In this document: positions 43,825-52,592 of the stretch, piece after piece
Numbering within the stretch: position 1 is the first letter of the stretch
How the letters are laid out: every line of letters begins with the position of its first letter
Source: an uncultured Eubacteriales bacterium
GTDB taxonomy: Bacteria; Bacillota; Clostridia; Oscillospirales; CAG-272
Assembly (NCBI GenBank): GCA_934503195.1
Contig: CAKSVM010000004.1
Location: 1-64,000, forward strand
Reading direction: 5' to 3'
DNA: 64,000 nt
The notes under the pieces: generated by a model
What the model was told of the DNA's origin: nothing
Databases searched by the model: none
Seen by the model: only the letters and a program-made list of their open reading frames with translations
Position numbers and translations under genes: made by a program

Positions 43825-45273
43825 ATGAAACGCACAGCATCAGCACTTTTAATCGCGGCGACTCTCATGTCGCTCTATTCCTGCGGAACGGCAGAGCTTC
43901 CGGAGGAGACCACGCCGCCTGACGTCACAACTCCCGAGGAGACGAAGGAATTCGTATATGAATATCCCGAACTCGACCTTGGAGGCGGAGAATTCACGAT
44001 TCTCAACGGAAGAATCAGCTGGGGCGGGTTCATCTACCAGCTCGACTTTGACTCGCAGAACGGCGAGACGCTGAACGACGCGATCTATGGCCGCGACCGG
44101 AAGATCGAGGAAAAATTCGGGCTGAAATTAAGCATCGTCGAGGAGGATATCCACTCGGCCGACAAGGCTCTCCAGCGTTCGGTAATGGCTCAGGACGACA
44201 CGTATAAAGCGGCTTTCATCAAGGGAACCGGACTTTCGAATCTTGTCGCCGAGGAATATCTTTACGACCTTTCGAAGGTCGACACGATGGCAATTGACGA
44301 GAGCTGGTGGGACGGCTTTGTGAGAGAGGAAGCGAAGCTCGGAAAGAGCGGAAAGCTCTATTTCGCCGCGAGCGATATCTCGCTTGTCGGATTCCAAGGC
44401 TCGGTCGCGGCCTTCTTCAATGAAAACAAGCTTGCCGATCTCGGGCTTGACACTCCGTATCAGCTTGTGCGCGATGGAAAATGGACGCTCGACGCGCTTT
44501 CGGAATATATGAAGGCCGGGGCGAATCTGAACGGTGACTCAACCTTCGCGTGGAATTCCTCCGCCGCGGCCGAATACGGACTCGCGACGTGGACGACCGG
44601 AGTCAGCGCGTTCATCACCGGATGTGACGAGTCATTCATCGACCGGAATGAAAGCGGCGATCCGATTTTGGGCTGCCGCGACGATCGTTTCTTCGGAGTC
44701 TTGCAGAAGCTCGCGGGGATGTTCGCTAAAGAGGGAGAATTCCTTCTGACAAGCGGATCCGGGGTCGATCATTACGAGACGATCTTCGCGAACCGCCGCG
44801 CGCTGATGCTCGTCGCCGAGCTTAAAGCGTCGTCGAAGTACCGCGATATCGATTTCACCTTCGGCATCGTTCCGATGCCGAAATATGACGAGTCGCAGGA
44901 GAGCTATTACTGCTACCGCTGGCAGGACACGCCGATGCTCTGTATTCCGGTGACGAATTCCGATCCGGCCTCGACCGGAGCCATAATGGACGCGATGGCG
45001 TATATCTCGTATGACAGCGTGCTTCCGGTATTCTATGAGAACACGATGGCGCAGAAGCAGCTGAGAAACGACGAGTCGATCGAGATGCTCGCGATCATCC
45101 GCGACAGCCGGAGCTTCAACACCGGACGAGTTTATGGCTGGACTGAACAGCTTTCGCTCGAAGTCGAGGCCGCGCTCAAAGAGGGCAGAACCGATCTCGC
45201 GTCGCTGATTGAGAGCAAACGCTCGCAGATTGAGCAGAATATAAGGGAAACTATGGAGGTAATGAATAAATGA
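43825..45273 (+). CDS. Extracellular solute-binding lipoprotein
   Basis: A 482-residue sugar-binding lipoprotein; lipobox LYSC with Cys20, then a Thr/Glu/Pro linker. Shared family marks are GETLNDAIYGRDRKIEEKFG, LVRDGKWTLDALSEYM and MPKYDESQESYY; the calcium-like loop of its relatives is absent here (GANLNGDSTFAWN instead). AAAGGAG precedes the ATG, 13 bases after the hydrolase stop. Its stop overlaps the start of another solute-binding gene, an unusual tandem. Confidence 0.88.
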   Translation: MKRTASALLIAATLMSLYSCGTAELPEETTPPDVTTPEETKEFVYEYPELDLGGGEFTILNGRISWGGFIYQLDFDSQNGETLNDAIYGRDRKIEEKFGLKLSIVEEDIHSADKALQRSVMAQDDTYKAAFIKGTGLSNLVAEEYLYDLSKVDTMAIDESWWDGFVREEAKLGKSGKLYFAASDISLVGFQGSVAAFFNENKLADLGLDTPYQLVRDGKWTLDALSEYMKAGANLNGDSTFAWNSSAAAEYGLATWTTGVSAFITGCDESFIDRNESGDPILGCRDDRFFGVLQKLAGMFAKEGEFLLTSGSGVDHYETIFANRRALMLVAELKASSKYRDIDFTFGIVPMPKYDESQESYYCYRWQDTPMLCIPVTNSDPASTGAIMDAMAYISYDSVLPVFYENTMAQKQLRNDESIEMLAIIRDSRSFNTGRVYGWTEQLSLEVEAALKEGRTDLASLIESKRSQIEQNIRETMEVMNK

Positions 45274-46745
45274 AAACAAAGAAAATAGCCGATAATCTGA
45301 CGCGCGCTTTTTCGCTCACACTGGCACTTATGATATTACTCGCGTCTTGCGGCGAGGGCGGAAATGCGAACGTCGAAACGACTGATCCTGAGATCACAGG
45401 ATCAGTAAGAGTCGAAAGCACGACAGTCAACCCCGGCGAGGTATCGTCGCTACCAGAAAATTTCGATCTTGAAAACTATGAGTTCAGTCTCCTCCGCCAG
45501 ACTCCCTCCGAAATAGTGTGGTCGCTCAACGAGTTCGCGCCGGATGAGCAGAGCGGTGAGGTTCTGAGCGACGCGTTCTATCAGCGAAATCAGAAGGTGA
45601 CCGAAAAATACAATTTCAGGATTACAGTCACCGACAACGCTTCGAAGACGCGCGACCTGATCAGAACGTCGGTACTCGCCGGGGACGACGAATACGACGC
45701 CGCGCTCATAAGAATCGACGAGGAGAAGAACGCTTACGACGGCACATATCTTAACCTTCACGAGCTTCCGTATCTTGATCTCGAAAAGAGCTGGTGGAGT
45801 CAGTCGCTGATAGCTGACATGACAATCGGCGGCGTGCTGCCTTTCCTGACCGGAGACATCATCGTCTGCGAAAACGATTCGATGTACATGACGATGTACA
45901 ACAGCGCGCTCGGCGCGGATTTCGGAATCGGCGATCTCTATGAGACGGTGCGCGAGGGGAAATGGACGATTGACAGTATGTATTCCGCTATGAAGTTTGT
46001 CAACGCCGATCTCAACGACGACGGAAAGTATGACGAGAATGACCGATATGGTTTGCTCTACGCAGACAACGCGGCGGCTCTGCCGTATTTTGCCGGAACA
46101 GAAACCCTCCTCTTTGAAGGACAGGGAGATGAGATCACCTATAACGCGAACTCCGAGCGTGCTTACTCGGTCTATGAAAAGATGCAGACAATCCTTTCGG
46201 ACAACACTATATCGTATAACTGGTCGAATCTCAAAACCGACATTTCCGCGAAGATCGCCGGGATGATTGAGTCGAAAAAAGTGCTTTTCCAGACGATGGT
46301 GCTTTCGTTTGTCAGAAGAAACTTCCGCGACGTAAAGACCGACTTCGGACTCCTTCCGCTCCCGAAATACGATGAGAGTCAGGCAGAATACGCGACCTGT
46401 ATCGGCACAGCGACGCCATATCTCTTCGTTCCGGCGACTGTGAAGGACACCGAAAAGGTCGGATTCATTCTCGAAGCCCTCGCGTCAGAGTCTGAGGAGA
46501 TCACCGAGACCTATTACAAGGTCGCGATGCAGTCGAAGTACACGCGCGACGACGAGTCGTATGAGATGATCGAACTCGCACAGCAAAATATCGTTTTCGA
46601 CACCGGATTCATCTTCGATTTCGGCGGGCTTATGGGGCAGATCAGACTCGGACTTATGAAGGACACCCCGTACGCGTCGCTCATCGCCTCGTACGAGACT
46701 GCCGCGAATGAAGCCGTAACGAAGCTCTATGAAAGTGTAAAATAA
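45270..46745 (+). CDS. Extracellular solute-binding lipoprotein (tandem partner)
   Basis: A 491-residue lipoprotein, lipobox LASC with Cys27. Family marks: GEVLSDAFYQRNQKVTEKYN, TVREGKWTIDSMYSAM, the calcium-loop-like DLNDDGKYDENDRYGL and LPKYDESQAEYA. Its ATG overlaps the TGA of the preceding solute-binding gene (ATGA). The two proteins differ throughout, so they may bind different oligosaccharides or act as a pair. Permeases are absent from the operon. Confidence 0.88.
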   Translation: MKTKKIADNLTRAFSLTLALMILLASCGEGGNANVETTDPEITGSVRVESTTVNPGEVSSLPENFDLENYEFSLLRQTPSEIVWSLNEFAPDEQSGEVLSDAFYQRNQKVTEKYNFRITVTDNASKTRDLIRTSVLAGDDEYDAALIRIDEEKNAYDGTYLNLHELPYLDLEKSWWSQSLIADMTIGGVLPFLTGDIIVCENDSMYMTMYNSALGADFGIGDLYETVREGKWTIDSMYSAMKFVNADLNDDGKYDENDRYGLLYADNAAALPYFAGTETLLFEGQGDEITYNANSERAYSVYEKMQTILSDNTISYNWSNLKTDISAKIAGMIESKKVLFQTMVLSFVRRNFRDVKTDFGLLPLPKYDESQAEYATCIGTATPYLFVPATVKDTEKVGFILEALASESEEITETYYKVAMQSKYTRDDESYEMIELAQQNIVFDTGFIFDFGGLMGQIRLGLMKDTPYASLIASYETAANEAVTKLYESVK

Positions 46746-46756
46746 AAGGAAATCTT

Positions 46757-47725
46757 ATGGATAAGACAAAAGTTAAGGAGATCATCGGAAGATACGGTGT
46801 TCTCCCGGTGATAAACATAACCGAAAAGGAAACGGCGGTTCCGCTTGCCGATTCTCTCGCTGCCGGAGGACTGCCGCTCATCGAGGTGACTCTCCGCTCG
46901 GAAAGCTCGCTTGAGTCGATAAAAGCGATTAAGAAAGCGCGGCCGGAGATTCTTGTCGGCGCGGGAACGGTGCTCACGACCGGAAAGGTCGACGCCGCTA
47001 TAGACGCCGGAGCTGATTTCATCGTCTCACCTGGATATGATCCGGAGCTTTTCAGGTACTGCAACAAGCTCGGTGTCGCGGTGACGCCGGGATGCTCGAC
47101 GGCGAGCGAGATTCAGGACGCGGTGAAAAACGGCGTTGAGATCGTGAAATTCTTCCCGGCCGAACAGAGCGGCGGACTGAAGACGATAAAGCTTCTCTCC
47201 GGTCCGTTTCCGGGAGTGAAATTCCTTCCGACCGGAGGAATCACACTCGATAATCTCGGCGGATATCTCTCATGCGATAAGGTGATCGCCTGCGGAGGGA
47301 GCTTCATGGCGAATTCCGCTATGATCGCGGCGGGCGATTTCGATGGGATAACCAAGAACTGCGAGAGGGCGGTTCGCGAGTCGCTCGGATTCAGGCTGGC
47401 GCACATCGGAATAAACGGCAAAAGCCGCGAGGATTCGCTCGGAACGGCAAAGTTCATCGCGTCGCTCTTCGGATTCCCGATACGCGAATGCTCGGCGTCG
47501 GTCTTCGCGGGAGAAATTGCCGAGTGCATGGATTCTCCGCGCGGAACAAACGGACATATCGGCATCTCGACAAGATCGTTAGTCCGCGCGATGGAATATC
47601 TTTCGGTAAAAGGCGTGAAATTTGATGTTGAGACGATGAAGTACGACAAAGCCGGGAATGTGACCTGCGCGTATTTCAGTGAAGAGATCGCGGGATTTGC
47701 TTGGCATATTGTAAAAGGAGAGTAA
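46757..47725 (+). CDS. eda: KDPG/KHG aldolase with a C-terminal extension
   Basis: A 322-residue protein. Residues 1-210 are the Eda TIM barrel: LPVINITEKE, GGLPLIEVTLRS, VGAGTVLT, VTPGCSTASEIQDA and VEIVKFFPAEQSGG, whose lysine forms the Schiff base with pyruvate, and FLPTGGI. It splits 2-keto-3-deoxy-6-phosphogluconate into pyruvate and glyceraldehyde 3-phosphate. Residues 215-322 form an added domain with a VOC/glyoxalase feel (RLAHIGINGKSREDSLGTAK, AWHIVKG) found on some Clostridia homologues. AAAAGGAAA precedes the ATG. It acts after the KDG kinase encoded next. Confidence 0.9.
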   Translation: MDKTKVKEIIGRYGVLPVINITEKETAVPLADSLAAGGLPLIEVTLRSESSLESIKAIKKARPEILVGAGTVLTTGKVDAAIDAGADFIVSPGYDPELFRYCNKLGVAVTPGCSTASEIQDAVKNGVEIVKFFPAEQSGGLKTIKLLSGPFPGVKFLPTGGITLDNLGGYLSCDKVIACGGSFMANSAMIAAGDFDGITKNCERAVRESLGFRLAHIGINGKSREDSLGTAKFIASLFGFPIRECSASVFAGEIAECMDSPRGTNGHIGISTRSLVRAMEYLSVKGVKFDVETMKYDKAGNVTCAYFSEEIAGFAWHIVKGE

Positions 47726-47726
47726 G

Positions 47727-48749
47727 ATGAAAAAAGTAATCGGATTCGGGGACTATATGCTCCGCCTTGGCCCGGAAGGGTATCTGAAATTAATTCAGGC
47801 TGACAGATTTGTCCTGAATTACACGGGAGCCGAGGGAAATGTCGTCACCTCGCTCGCTTACATGGGCATTCCGACCGAGCTTGTGACAAAGCTCCCCGAA
47901 AACGCGATCGCCGAGTGCGCTGAGGCGAATCTCAGAAAATACCGCGTCGGATGCGAGCATATCGCTCACGGCGGCGATCGGATCGGAATTTTCTACGCCG
48001 AGAAAGGCGCGTCGCAGCGTCCGTCGGGAATTGTTTACGACCGGAAACACTCGGCGTTCTCGACGAGCGAGCCGGAGGATTATGACTGGAACGAAATTCT
48101 TGACGGCGCGGGATACTTCCACTTCACCGGAATAACCCCGGCTCTCGGCGGAAAGCTCCCGGAAATCTGCCTTGAAGCCTGCGAGACAGCGAAAAAACTT
48201 GGTGTCACGGTCAGCTGCGATCTCAATTACCGCAAGAATCTCTGGAGCCGCGAGAACGCGAAGAAAACTATGGAAAAGCTTCTCGGATATGTCGATATTC
48301 TCATCGCCAACGAGGAAGACGCGGCCGACGTGCTCGGAATCCGCGCCGCTGATTCCGACGTGATCTCGGGAAAGCTCTCGCGCGAGGGATATGTTGACGT
48401 GGCAAGACAGATAAGCGAAAAATACGGCATCGAAAAGGTCGCGATAACTCTCAGAAAGAGCATCAGCGCGTCGGACAACGACTGGTCGGCACTTTTATAC
48501 GACGGAGGCGTTCCGTATTTCTCGAAGGAATATCACATTCATATTGTCGACCGCGTCGGCGGCGGAGATTCATTCGCGGCGGGACTGATTTACGCTGTCG
48601 GAAATGGTTTTCCACCGAAGGAATGCGTTGAGTTTGCGGCGGCGGCTTCCTGCCTCAAACAGACGATTGAGCTTGACGTCAATCTCTCAAAGTCGTCGGA
48701 TATTCTCCGTCTCATGAATGGCGACGGCTCAGGCCGCGTGCAGAGATGA
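47727..48749 (+). CDS. kdgK: 2-keto-3-deoxygluconate kinase (PfkB family)
   Basis: A 340-residue ribokinase-fold sugar kinase: GFGDYMLRLGPEGY at the start, YTGAEGNVVTSLAYMG for sugar binding, and DRVGGGDSFAAGLIYA near residue 280, the PfkB anion hole and catalytic Asp. It phosphorylates 2-keto-3-deoxygluconate to KDPG; the specificity is inferred from the neighbouring aldolase and mannonate dehydratase. One base separates it from eda, with AAAAGGAG inside the eda end. Confidence 0.87.
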   Translation: MKKVIGFGDYMLRLGPEGYLKLIQADRFVLNYTGAEGNVVTSLAYMGIPTELVTKLPENAIAECAEANLRKYRVGCEHIAHGGDRIGIFYAEKGASQRPSGIVYDRKHSAFSTSEPEDYDWNEILDGAGYFHFTGITPALGGKLPEICLEACETAKKLGVTVSCDLNYRKNLWSRENAKKTMEKLLGYVDILIANEEDAADVLGIRAADSDVISGKLSREGYVDVARQISEKYGIEKVAITLRKSISASDNDWSALLYDGGVPYFSKEYHIHIVDRVGGGDSFAAGLIYAVGNGFPPKECVEFAAAASCLKQTIELDVNLSKSSDILRLMNGDGSGRVQR

Positions 48750-48773
48750 GCCCGAAAGGAATTACAAAAAAAG

Positions 48774-49616
48774 ATGAAACCCGAAATAATCCTTGATCTT
48801 CCGCTTCTCGTCGGGGAAAGCCCGGTCTGGGACGACCGGAAAAACGAGCTGCTCTTCATTGATATCCGCGGGAAATGCTTCTATCGGATGGACTACGCGA
48901 CCGGAAAGTACGAAAAGACCGATCTTCCACAGCTGGTCGGGTGTCTGGCACTCTGTGAAAACGATGATCTCCTGATCTCGCTGGAGGACGGCGTTTACCG
49001 TTTTACTGACGGCGCACTGACTCCGGCGCACAAAATAACAAAGCTCAAAGGCGAACGTTTCAATGACGGAAAGGTCGGACCGGACGGATATTACTACGTC
49101 GGCACGGCGGGAGAGAATTTTTCCGGAGCGTTCTATCGTCTCGGTAAAGATGGGCTTGTCGAGCTTTTCGACCGCTGCGGATGCTCAAACGGACTCGACT
49201 GGACAGCCGACGGAAAGGTCATGTACTACTGCGATTCGCGCGAGCAGAAGCTCGAACGCTTCGATTTCGACGCGATATCGCATACTGTCAGCAGACGCTC
49301 AACGATAGAGGAAATCCCGCTCGCGGTCGGGAGCGGAGACGGAATGACGATCGACGCGGACGGAAATCTCTGGCTCGCCGTATGGGGCGGCTCGCGCGTT
49401 CTGCATATCGACCCCGTGAGCGGAAAAACGCTTGACGAGATAATCCTTCCGGCGGGTCAGGTCAGCTCCTGCTGTTTTGCCGGGGACGATCTCGGCGACC
49501 TTATCATAACGACGGCCGCCGTCCGCACCGTTCTTACAAAAGAGCCGCTCGCCGGACGGATATTCAGAGTCCGCCCCGGCGTGAAAGGCGTGAAATTCGC
49601 GAGGTATAAATTTTAA
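48774..49616 (+). CDS. SMP-30/gluconolactonase-like lactonase
   Basis: A 280-residue six-bladed propeller hydrolase. Metal-site motifs are LVGESPVWDDRKNELLFIDI (Glu), ERFNDGKVGPDGYYYVGT (Asn), SNGLDWTADGKVMYYCDS (Asn) and GSGDGMTIDADGNLWLA (Asp). It opens sugar lactones to aldonic or uronic acids. Its stop overlaps the start of the following SDR gene (TAATG), which suggests a dehydrogenase-lactonase step feeding the mannonate dehydratase/KDG branch. Confidence 0.88.
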   Translation: MKPEIILDLPLLVGESPVWDDRKNELLFIDIRGKCFYRMDYATGKYEKTDLPQLVGCLALCENDDLLISLEDGVYRFTDGALTPAHKITKLKGERFNDGKVGPDGYYYVGTAGENFSGAFYRLGKDGLVELFDRCGCSNGLDWTADGKVMYYCDSREQKLERFDFDAISHTVSRRSTIEEIPLAVGSGDGMTIDADGNLWLAVWGGSRVLHIDPVSGKTLDEIILPAGQVSSCCFAGDDLGDLIITTAAVRTVLTKEPLAGRIFRVRPGVKGVKFARYKF

Positions 49617-50446
49617 TGGAAAAGCAAAACAAAACCGTAATCGTAACCGGGGCGGAGATCGGACACACCGGGTACGCGATCGCCGCGAGATTCGCCAAAG
49701 CAGGATATAACGCCGTTGCCGTCTGCCTTGACGAAAAAGACGCGGTGGCTTCAGCGTGTGCGATAAGAAGAGATTTCGGAGTCGACGCGCTTGGCTTCGG
49801 ACTCGATCTCAGAAGCGAAAGTGACGCCGCTGAACTCTTCGCTGAACTTGACCGTCTTGGAATATTTGCCGAAACGCTGATACTGAATGCCGCCGATCTC
49901 GCTCTCGGCGAAGATCCGTCGGTCGGGACGCCGTTTTTCTCGGTGACGCCGGAATATCTCGATCATATTCTGAAGGCGAACGTCGTCGGAAATTTCCGTA
50001 TGGCAAAGCTCGCCGCAGAGAGAATGCGCGAGCGGCACAAGGGGTCGATTGTCTTCATGAGCTCGAATTCGGCGGTCCGTCCGAATCCCGACCGTGTGCC
50101 GTATGTCACTTCAAAGGGCGCGATAAACTCAATGGCGCGTTCGATGGCGGTCGATCTCGGAAAGTTCGGAATCAGATGCAACGCGATAATGCCGGGGACG
50201 ATAAAAACCGCAAGATGGATAGCTATGGGCGACAAGCAGATTTCGAACGGAAGCATGACGCCAATCGGCGACATTTCGGACTTTGACGACATCGCGAACG
50301 CGGCGTATTACCTCGGCTCTGACGAGTCGAAGAACGTCACGGGAACCGAGATAACGGTCGACGGCGGAATGTCAACGCAGATCTATCCGGCAGTACTGAA
50401 TAAGTACCGCGCTGAGGAAATCGCCCGAAGGGAGAATGAAAAATGA
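49616..50446 (+). CDS. Short-chain dehydrogenase/reductase, candidate sugar acid oxidoreductase
   Basis: A 276-residue SDR. The cofactor motif is altered (TGAEIGHTGYAIA instead of TG-x3-G-x-G), the N-N-A-G motif is LNAADLA, and the catalytic Ser and Y-x-x-x-K are in VFMSSNSA and YVTSKGAIN. Translation is coupled on both sides: TAATG with the lactonase gene before and ATGA with the mannonate dehydratase gene after. It may be the fructuronate/mannonate oxidoreductase of this pathway or a sugar dehydrogenase; the sequence does not decide. Confidence 0.82.
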   Translation: MEKQNKTVIVTGAEIGHTGYAIAARFAKAGYNAVAVCLDEKDAVASACAIRRDFGVDALGFGLDLRSESDAAELFAELDRLGIFAETLILNAADLALGEDPSVGTPFFSVTPEYLDHILKANVVGNFRMAKLAAERMRERHKGSIVFMSSNSAVRPNPDRVPYVTSKGAINSMARSMAVDLGKFGIRCNAIMPGTIKTARWIAMGDKQISNGSMTPIGDISDFDDIANAAYYLGSDESKNVTGTEITVDGGMSTQIYPAVLNKYRAEEIARRENEK

Positions 50447-51465
50447 AGATAATTATGGGCGCGATCAAGGAGTTCAACGACGACGCGCTGATGCTCGCAA
50501 GACAGCTCGGTTCAAAGGGATTTCACTTCAACACGCCGCCGATCGCGTCGGCCGACGAAAAATACTGGACCGTAAGATCGCTGAAATGGCTTCGCGAGTA
50601 CACCGAGAAGTTCGGTCTCAGCCTTGATATGATCGAAAATGTCCCGATACGTTTTTTCGACAAGATCATAATGGGTCTTCCGGGGCGCGACGAGCAGATT
50701 GAGAACTATATAAAGACACTTCACAACATGGGCGAGGCCGGGATTCCGATACTCGGTCATCATTTCTGTCCGACGTGGGCGTGGCGGACGAGTATTTCGA
50801 AGCCGTATCGCGGATTCGCGACGGTTTCGGCATACGACCGCTCGGTCGAGGACAAAGTTCCGAACGCTTATACGGTCAGCAGACAGCATATGATCACGAT
50901 GGGAGACGATATAATCCCACCGACCGCCGACGATCTCTGGAAGAATTTTGAGTATTTCATAAAAGCCGTGATTCCCGAAGCCGAGCGCGCCGGGGTAAGA
51001 CTTATCACTCATCCGTCTGATCCGCCGCTCAGAGTCGTCGCGGGTGTGGAGCGGATTTTCATCTCGAAGGGGGATTTTCTGAGAGCCGAGAGAATCGCCG
51101 ACAATCCCGCGTGGGGGATCAACTTCTGCATGGGAACCTTTTCACAGCTCGGAGGCGAGGAATGCGTGGTCGATATGCTCCGCGAGTTTGTGCCGAAAAA
51201 GCGGGTCGGGATGGTGCATTTCCGCGACGTGCAGGGGACGATTGATAATTTCAGCGAGTGCTATCTGGGAGACGGTCGGATGAATCCGGCGCGGATCATG
51301 CGCGAGCTTTACGAAAACGGCTACGACGGGCTTCTGCTCGATGATCATGTTCCGTATCTCGCGAACGACACGAGATGGGGACACACCTCGCGCGCGTATG
51401 AGTTCGGGTACATCTCCGGCCTTGCCGCCGCGACGGAGGCGGCGATGAGGGTTACTGAAGAATAA
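50443..51465 (+). CDS. uxuA: D-mannonate dehydratase
   Basis: A 340-residue TIM-barrel enzyme of the UxuA family, which converts D-mannonate to 2-keto-3-deoxygluconate. Motifs: GFHFNTPPI, GIPILGHHFCPTWAWR, LITHPSDPP, GINFCMGTFSQLGGEE and GMVHFRDVQGTI, with the metal-binding His and Cys. It is a little shorter than the usual 350-390 residues. Last gene of the operon; its product goes to KdgK and Eda encoded upstream. Confidence 0.87.
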   Translation: MKIIMGAIKEFNDDALMLARQLGSKGFHFNTPPIASADEKYWTVRSLKWLREYTEKFGLSLDMIENVPIRFFDKIIMGLPGRDEQIENYIKTLHNMGEAGIPILGHHFCPTWAWRTSISKPYRGFATVSAYDRSVEDKVPNAYTVSRQHMITMGDDIIPPTADDLWKNFEYFIKAVIPEAERAGVRLITHPSDPPLRVVAGVERIFISKGDFLRAERIADNPAWGINFCMGTFSQLGGEECVVDMLREFVPKKRVGMVHFRDVQGTIDNFSECYLGDGRMNPARIMRELYENGYDGLLLDDHVPYLANDTRWGHTSRAYEFGYISGLAAATEAAMRVTEE

Positions 51466-51493
51466 CGAATTATGAAAGAAGTGCTTATGTCGG

Positions 51494-51595
51494 ATGGTTC
51501 CCGCCAAGGCCGCCCAACGCTCAGCGATTATCGGGCGAAGCCGCCGCGTCGAGCGTAAAATGATGGTTCCCGCCAAGGCCGCCCGACGCTCAGCG
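51494..51595. repeat. Two 33-bp direct repeats
   Basis: Copies at 51494-51526 and 51563-51595 differ at one base and begin ATGGTTCCCGCCAAGGCC. The 36-bp spacer holds a GGGCGAAGCCGCC hairpin. They lie in the gap between convergent genes. Only two copies are seen, so this is not CRISPR; a REP-like or vestigial mobile sequence is more likely. Confidence 0.85.
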
Positions 51596-51616
51596 TGCTT
51601 AACGTGGACATATACT

Positions 51617-52441
51617 TTATCCCCCTTCTCTCATCATCCTCCTGTATTCAGCCGGACTCATCCCATACCTCGCGCGAAACACGCGGTTAAAAAACGTGAG
51701 CGATGGAAAGCCCGAGCTGCCCGCGATTTCCTCGATGCTGTAATCTCCGGTCATAAGCAGCGACGTCGCGTACGCGAGCCGCTTCATTTTCAGGTAATTC
51801 GAAAATGTCGTCCCAAGTTCCTTCGAAAAATATCTGCTCAGATAATCCGGATTCACGCTTACTTCCCTTGCCGCGTCCGCGAGGCTCAGCCGTTCGGTGA
51901 AATGCTCCGAAATGTAGCAAAGCACACGTGAAAGCCGCTCCGTCCGGTCACTGACCGATTCGCTCACATACGCGTTTTCCTCGCACATCGTAAGCTCGAT
52001 GATTATCCGCTCCGCGAGATTCTGACTCAGAAGACACCCGCTTTCGCTCCGGTTGCCACAGGATTCAATGAGTTCATCAAACATTTTTTCGAAACGCGTA
52101 GATTTTTCCCCGACGTCAAGCGCGCACGGAAGCCTGTCAAGAAGCGTCCGGATTTTCGCGCCGACCTTTTCCGGCATAAGAATGAATTTTCTGACTCCGA
52201 AGGTCTCACCCTTCGGGTTGTAGCTGTGAAAATCGGTCGGCTTCATAACCGAGACGCACCCCGGCGAAAACTCATAAATCTTACCGTCGGCAATATGCGT
52301 CGCGCCGCCCGAGACGAACAGTTCAACCTCATAATAGCTGTGCCAGTGAAGCGGGATCGGGCCGTGAACCGAATCCTTCGCCTGCACCGCGAACTGTATG
52401 TCGTCGTATTTCACGAGATCCGAAACAAACTTTTCCGACAT
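51617..52441 (-). CDS. AraC family transcriptional regulator
   Basis: A 274-residue regulator with a cupin sensor (LHWHSYYEVELFVSGGATHI, FSPGCVSVMKPTDFHSY) and a double HTH (LSLADAAREVSVNPDYLSRY; YSIEEIAGSSGFPSLTFFNR, ending MSPAEYRRMMR). ATG 52441 follows AAAAGGAG; the frame opens three codons earlier. It is divergent from the solute-binding/GH28 operon and probably controls pectin use. Confidence 0.9.
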   Translation of the reverse strand: MSEKFVSDLVKYDDIQFAVQAKDSVHGPIPLHWHSYYEVELFVSGGATHIADGKIYEFSPGCVSVMKPTDFHSYNPKGETFGVRKFILMPEKVGAKIRTLLDRLPCALDVGEKSTRFEKMFDELIESCGNRSESGCLLSQNLAERIIIELTMCEENAYVSESVSDRTERLSRVLCYISEHFTERLSLADAAREVSVNPDYLSRYFSKELGTTFSNYLKMKRLAYATSLLMTGDYSIEEIAGSSGFPSLTFFNRVFRARYGMSPAEYRRMMREGG

Positions 52442-52462
52442 TCGCACCACTCCTTTTCAGCT

Positions 52463-52491
52463 ATTATAACACACCAAATCAATAATGTCAA
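52463..52491 (-). promoter_or_regulatory. Promoter of the AraC gene at 51617
   Basis: Minus-strand TTGACA (52491-52486), 17-bp spacer, TATAAT (52468-52463); full consensus. Confidence 0.9.
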
Positions 52492-52520
52492 GATAGTGCC
52501 GTAAATCGACGTGATCCGAC

Positions 52521-52549
52521 TTGAATTGTCGTGAGATTTTGTTTATAAT
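52521..52549 (+). promoter_or_regulatory. Promoter of the pectin module
   Basis: TTGAAT (52521-52526), 17-bp spacer, TATAAT (52544-52549). It lies back-to-back with the AraC promoter. Confidence 0.8.
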
Positions 52550-52592
52550 AGAGTCATCAACCGGAACAAATTCCGGAAAAAGGAGAACGATC

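Noticed and set aside
51494..51595. Possible CRISPR array
   Set aside because: Only two repeat copies and one spacer, no cas genes in the window.
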